Assembly (NCBI GenBank): GCA_019054805.1
Contig: JAHQIY010000017.1
Location: 1,736,001 to 1,800,000 of the forward strand
DNA from: Brachionus manjavacas
Lineage: Eukaryota > Rotifera > Eurotatoria > Ploima > Brachionidae
Direction of reading: 5' to 3'
Length of the DNA: 64,000 bases
Shown here: positions 62,360-64,000 of the stretch, piece after piece
How positions within the stretch are numbered: the first letter of the stretch is position 1
How the letters are laid out: the number at the start of each line of letters is the position of its first letter
Translations under genes and position numbers: made by a program
Notes under the pieces: model-generated
Told to the model about the DNA's origin: nothing
The model's input: only the letters and a program-made list of their open reading frames with translations
The model's database searches: none

Positions 62360-62743
62360 TTTTATTAAAATTTTTTTGAATAAACAAATTATTAATTCAT
62401 TTTCTATTTACTAACATTTAAACGTTATAACAAAAAAAAAAATTTAGACGTATGTTGATTTTTTAAATATATGTTGATAAGTAAAAAAATTAAATATTAA
62501 TTACAACTAATATATTTACAAAATTTTAATGGATCGCAGCAAATTTTTTACAATTAAATTATACAAAAAGCAACAAAGACAATTAACCAGAACAAGTTAG
62601 AAGGAAATATTAATACAAAAACAATGGATCAGAAACATGAAACAGGATGAGAAACTAATTCTCTTGTTCTGGTTGAATCAGTATCATTTAGTTTTTCTAA
62701 TTTAAAATGTTCCCTTAAAAATTGAGAATTTTCATATTGGTTT
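62360..62743. other. Spacer with a 12-bp inverted repeat
   Basis: AACCAGAACAAG at 62585-62596 and its exact complement at 62663-62674 enclose 66 nt. No coding seen. It could be a hairpin or the end structure of a small element. Confidence 0.45.
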
Positions 62744-63283
62744 TCATAAATACAAACATCCTTTTAATGAAATTGTGTAAAAAAATGCCATTTTTTTATC
62801 TTTGTAAATTACTTCGAAGCTATCGTCATTTGTCTGATTATACACTTCTTCAGAAACGATTGCAGATTGAAGCTTAAAAAAAATTTTGCTTATTCTTTTA
62901 TAAGATATTTTTGAAAAAACCTCGTTAAGATCTCTCAAAAATGCTTTGGCAAATTTTGGTTGTGCGCACAGACAAGGCTGTCGATCAATTATAGGAACAT
63001 TTTGGTCCTGGCCCTTTAAAAATATTTAAAAGGAAAATGCAAGACAATTTATTACCAAAATCTGATTCCGATTATCAGCTGAAAAACGTGAGACACCATT
63101 TTGACCAATACTTAAGTTCAAATCTGAATTTGGGTTCTTAATTTAAAAATAAAAAAATTGCTCAGCTTTTAGAAAAAGAAATTACATTTTTTTTTGAAAA
63201 ATAATTTTTTTCAGTAATGATACAGATAAGCAAATTAAAAATACAGTCAAAAGAACTATAAAAAATCTGGTCATTGATATCAT
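62744..63283 (-). CDS. Small secreted protein, three exons
   Basis: Minus-strand exons 63224-63283, 63056-63136 and 62744-63013 join in phase 0 (introns 87 and 42 nt) to give 136 residues. The first exon, MISMTRFFIVLLTVFLICLS, is a textbook signal peptide: a basic residue, then a hydrophobic core. The mature part (NPNSDLNLSIGQNGVSRFSA..., then RQPCLCAQPKFAKAFLRDL) has few cysteines (CLC pair and one near the C-terminus) and a basic/aliphatic middle that may be helical. The frame is open upstream of 63283 to 63427, but those residues lack a start. No family recognised. Confidence 0.65.
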
Positions 63284-64000
63284 ATTTATATCAATTCTGA
63301 TATCTATTGAATTTTTAGAATTGTTCAAAAAGTTTGAAACTGTCAAATTCGTTGAAATCGAAGACTTTTTAGCTGCAATTTTTGTACTTGACCAAAATTT
63401 CTCCAAAAACGCATTGAACGAACTCACTTTATAAAAGAAATATTAATGAAAAAACAAGTTGAAACCGGATGGTAAAGAAAAGCTTAAAGAAACTTTTTGA
63501 GTAAAAAAATAGATTAGAAAAGAAGATCAAAATACAAAGAAATCGGTTCAAACTTCTTTTAAAACAGATTTCATAAGGCCATTAAAATTTTGAGCTAGGT
63601 TAAAAAGAGACTGACTGAAATTTCAAAATCAAAAAATTCATTTTTTAAAATGACTAATCATTTTTTGAAAATTTTGTTTCAATAAACAATTAAAAAAATT
63701 TTTCTTGAGATGTATGCTATAATTTTTTATTAATTTTAAATCATTAATATGGAAAAAATAAATTGAAAATAATATTTCAAAATGAATATTGACAAATGAA
63801 ACAAAATAAAACTTAACAAAAAGTTTAAATATTTTAGATTATATTAAATTTTTAATTGCTTTTGCTTTCCTCTGCGTTACTGGTTTAAATTCATTTTTTC
63901 ATTTTTATTTCTTTTTAAAAAGTAGTCGATAATTGATGAAAAAAATTTATGATCAAAAATAAGTAAATTATTGATAATCCAAAATACTTTAAATTATTTA
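63284..64000. other. AT-rich end of window
   Basis: No gene or repeat recognised. Confidence 0.5.

Overview
The window reads as nuclear DNA of a small metazoan. It is extremely AT-rich, the genes have very short GT-AG introns (mostly 42-66 nt), and the products include MTCH2, WDR93, DNA polymerase beta and histone H3. It is crowded with retroelements, including Penelope-like elements carrying a GIY-YIG endonuclease. That combination fits a monogonont rotifer such as Brachionus, but this is inference from style and not from a marker gene.

Layout. (1) 1-11 kb: an eight-exon MTCH2 homologue (minus), a single-exon UDP-glucose 4-epimerase (plus) and a four-exon WD40 protein (plus), one of whose introns holds a 1.1-kb terminal-inverted-repeat element. 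(2) 11.8-36.3 kb: a WDR93 homologue (axonemal WD protein). Exons 1-5 occur once. A 5.6-kb intron then holds LINE debris and an unrecognised gene on the other strand. The 3' half of WDR93 is present three times in tandem. The arrangement is segment-PLE-segment-PLE-segment, with a Penelope-like element exactly at each internal junction and none at the outer edges. The middle copy looks like a recombinant of the two outer ones. (3) 37.4-49.3 kb: two histone H3 genes in an inverted duplication (about 1 kb arms) flank a nine-exon DNA polymerase beta gene and several LINE fragments. Both H3 genes end in a histone-type 3' stem-loop and carry Ala at position 90. (4) 49.3-54 kb: mostly LINE wreckage plus one split gene remnant. 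(5) 54.2-54.8 kb: a small four-exon membrane protein, followed by a compositionally different island (54.9-55.8 kb). (6) 56.8-63.3 kb: a single-exon protein with two homeodomain-like segments (minus), a six-copy ~122-bp minisatellite, an unrecognised spliced gene, a decayed DDE transposase with SWIM-like and cysteine-protease-like regions, and a small secreted-protein gene (minus).

The host genes do not form an operon or pathway. MTCH2 (mitochondrial outer membrane), epimerase (galactose metabolism), POLB (base excision repair), H3 (chromatin) and WDR93 (cilia) are independent neighbours. What ties the window together is rearrangement driven by mobile elements: introns enlarged by insertions, a gene half triplicated around a PLE, and an inverted H3 duplication. 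Exon limits were placed by hand from GT-AG sites, reading phase and remembered human protein sequences; no alignment program was run.
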